Source: Pelecanus crispus
Taxonomy: Eukaryota; Chordata; Aves; Pelecaniformes; Pelecanidae
Reading direction: 5' to 3'
Assembly: GCF_030463565.1 (NCBI RefSeq)
Contig: NC_134643.1
Span: 166,368,491 to 166,432,490 of the forward strand
Length of the DNA: 64,000 bases
In this document: positions 63,301 through 64,000 of the stretch, one piece after another
Layout: the number at the start of each line of letters is the position of its first letter
Numbering within the stretch: position 1 is the stretch's first letter
Translations under genes and position numbers: made by a program
The notes under the pieces: model-generated
The model's input: the letters and a program-made list of their open reading frames with translations, nothing else
Database searches by the model: none
What the model was told of the DNA's origin: nothing

Positions 63301-64000
63301 GTAATGTAAATGCAGGAGTTACTTACACAGTAAAGACTACTGTACCTTCATTGGTGGAACTCTGATCTTTTTCTTGAAATAAGCTCGTAACTTCTCCCAC
63401 TAACTCTACCCCCTTGGACTCAGTGGATCTGGATTTATAAGATCACTTCCCTGTTTAATGTGGTACAAATACTTCAGAATTTTATAACAGAAGCTGTCCT
63501 TTAGACTACCAGAACAATGTTTATTACCCTTCTTTTTCATTTTTGAACACACTCTGACATTTACCTTATATTTAGACTTTCCCAACAGCTACGCCTGCTT
63601 TCTTTAGGATGAATTTGTTAATTTTGAAAATCATATCTGCTAGTAATGCAATTCTACTGGAAAAATACTGAAATGTTATGGAAACAATACTTTTCTTTTT
63701 ATTTTTCATTTTTCATTTTTTGATATCAAAGTTCTAGATAAAAGAGAACACTTAATAAATAGTTGTATAAAATACAAAACGTGCTTTTTCAACATTTGTC
63801 TTCTAATTGCCCAAAATACAATGTTACCATTTATTTCCTAGATATGCTGTTTTTCAGTCAGATTAGAAATGTAAAAAAACCCCACAAACCGACAACCAAA
63901 ACAACCTAGAAGCCAAACCAAAACAACCCCTCGAACAGGACTATCTCCGTAAGGTAAGCCCACCTAGTTTCAGCTAGCTGGTTAGCTCTCTAATTTCCTT
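51318..64000 (-). other. CLYBL: CLYBL last intron (partial, continues beyond the window)
   Basis: From the CLYBL acceptor to the window edge I find no sequence resembling the penultimate exon (the IHPNQI region) or earlier exons. The stretch is mostly AT-rich with a few short simple repeats, including (TTA)n at 52993-53034. 54.2-55.2 kb and 60.95-62.6 kb are GC-richer and have many chance open frames with no recognisable product. An AT-rich conserved-looking stretch lies near 52.55-53.3 kb. Confidence 0.7.
52993..53034. repeat. (TTA)n / (ATT)n simple repeat
   Basis: Imperfect trinucleotide units lie in the CLYBL intron and would read as Ile/Asn runs. No gene function. Confidence 0.9.

Overview
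This is a vertebrate nuclear window and almost certainly a bird. It carries a 5'-truncated CR1 retrotransposon ending in the ATTCTATG octamer repeat typical of avian CR1, and a solo endogenous-retrovirus LTR of a type I recognise from birds outside the chicken lineage. Compact, extremely GC-rich genes sit among AT-rich conserved-looking non-coding DNA. There are no operons, bacterial genes, CRISPR arrays or plasmid functions.

Only two protein genes can be supported. ZIC5, a five-zinc-finger transcription factor of the Zic/odd-paired family, lies on the + strand with coding exon 1 at 7041-8376, a 5.66-kb intron and coding exon 2 at 14033-14548. The last coding exon of CLYBL (mitochondrial citramalyl-CoA lyase) lies on the - strand at 51222-51317. 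Convergent ZIC5 and CLYBL match the vertebrate order CLYBL-ZIC5-ZIC2-PCCA, so ZIC2 is expected just beyond the left edge, pointing away. The rest of CLYBL is expected beyond the right edge.

Layout: 1-6840 is the ZIC2-ZIC5 intergenic region, with a large polypyrimidine tract, CpG-rich DNA and AT-richer islands that resemble conserved elements. 6840-7040 is the ZIC5 promoter, with four CCAAT boxes. 7041-14548 is ZIC5, whose intron holds two GC-rich minisatellites, a perfect 40-bp-arm fold-back and several enhancer-like islands. 14549 to about 17040 is its AT-rich 3'UTR. 17.1-51.1 kb is intergenic: CpG-rich clusters at 18.6-25.5 kb, CR1 at 28.36-28.77 kb, the LTR at 31.15-31.72 kb, a long plain stretch, then a homeobox/POU-site-rich block at 47.3-51.1 kb. 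51.3-64 kb is CLYBL intron.

The most important observation is a perfect 55-bp tandem duplication inside ZIC5 exon 2 (14121-14175 repeated at 14176-14230). It breaks the frame in the fifth zinc finger. Removing one copy gives a continuous 598-residue ZIC5 with its conserved C-terminal region, so the duplication is either an assembly error or a recent lesion. I found no convincing new biological system. The remaining findings concern repeat structure, promoter layout and candidate regulatory DNA.
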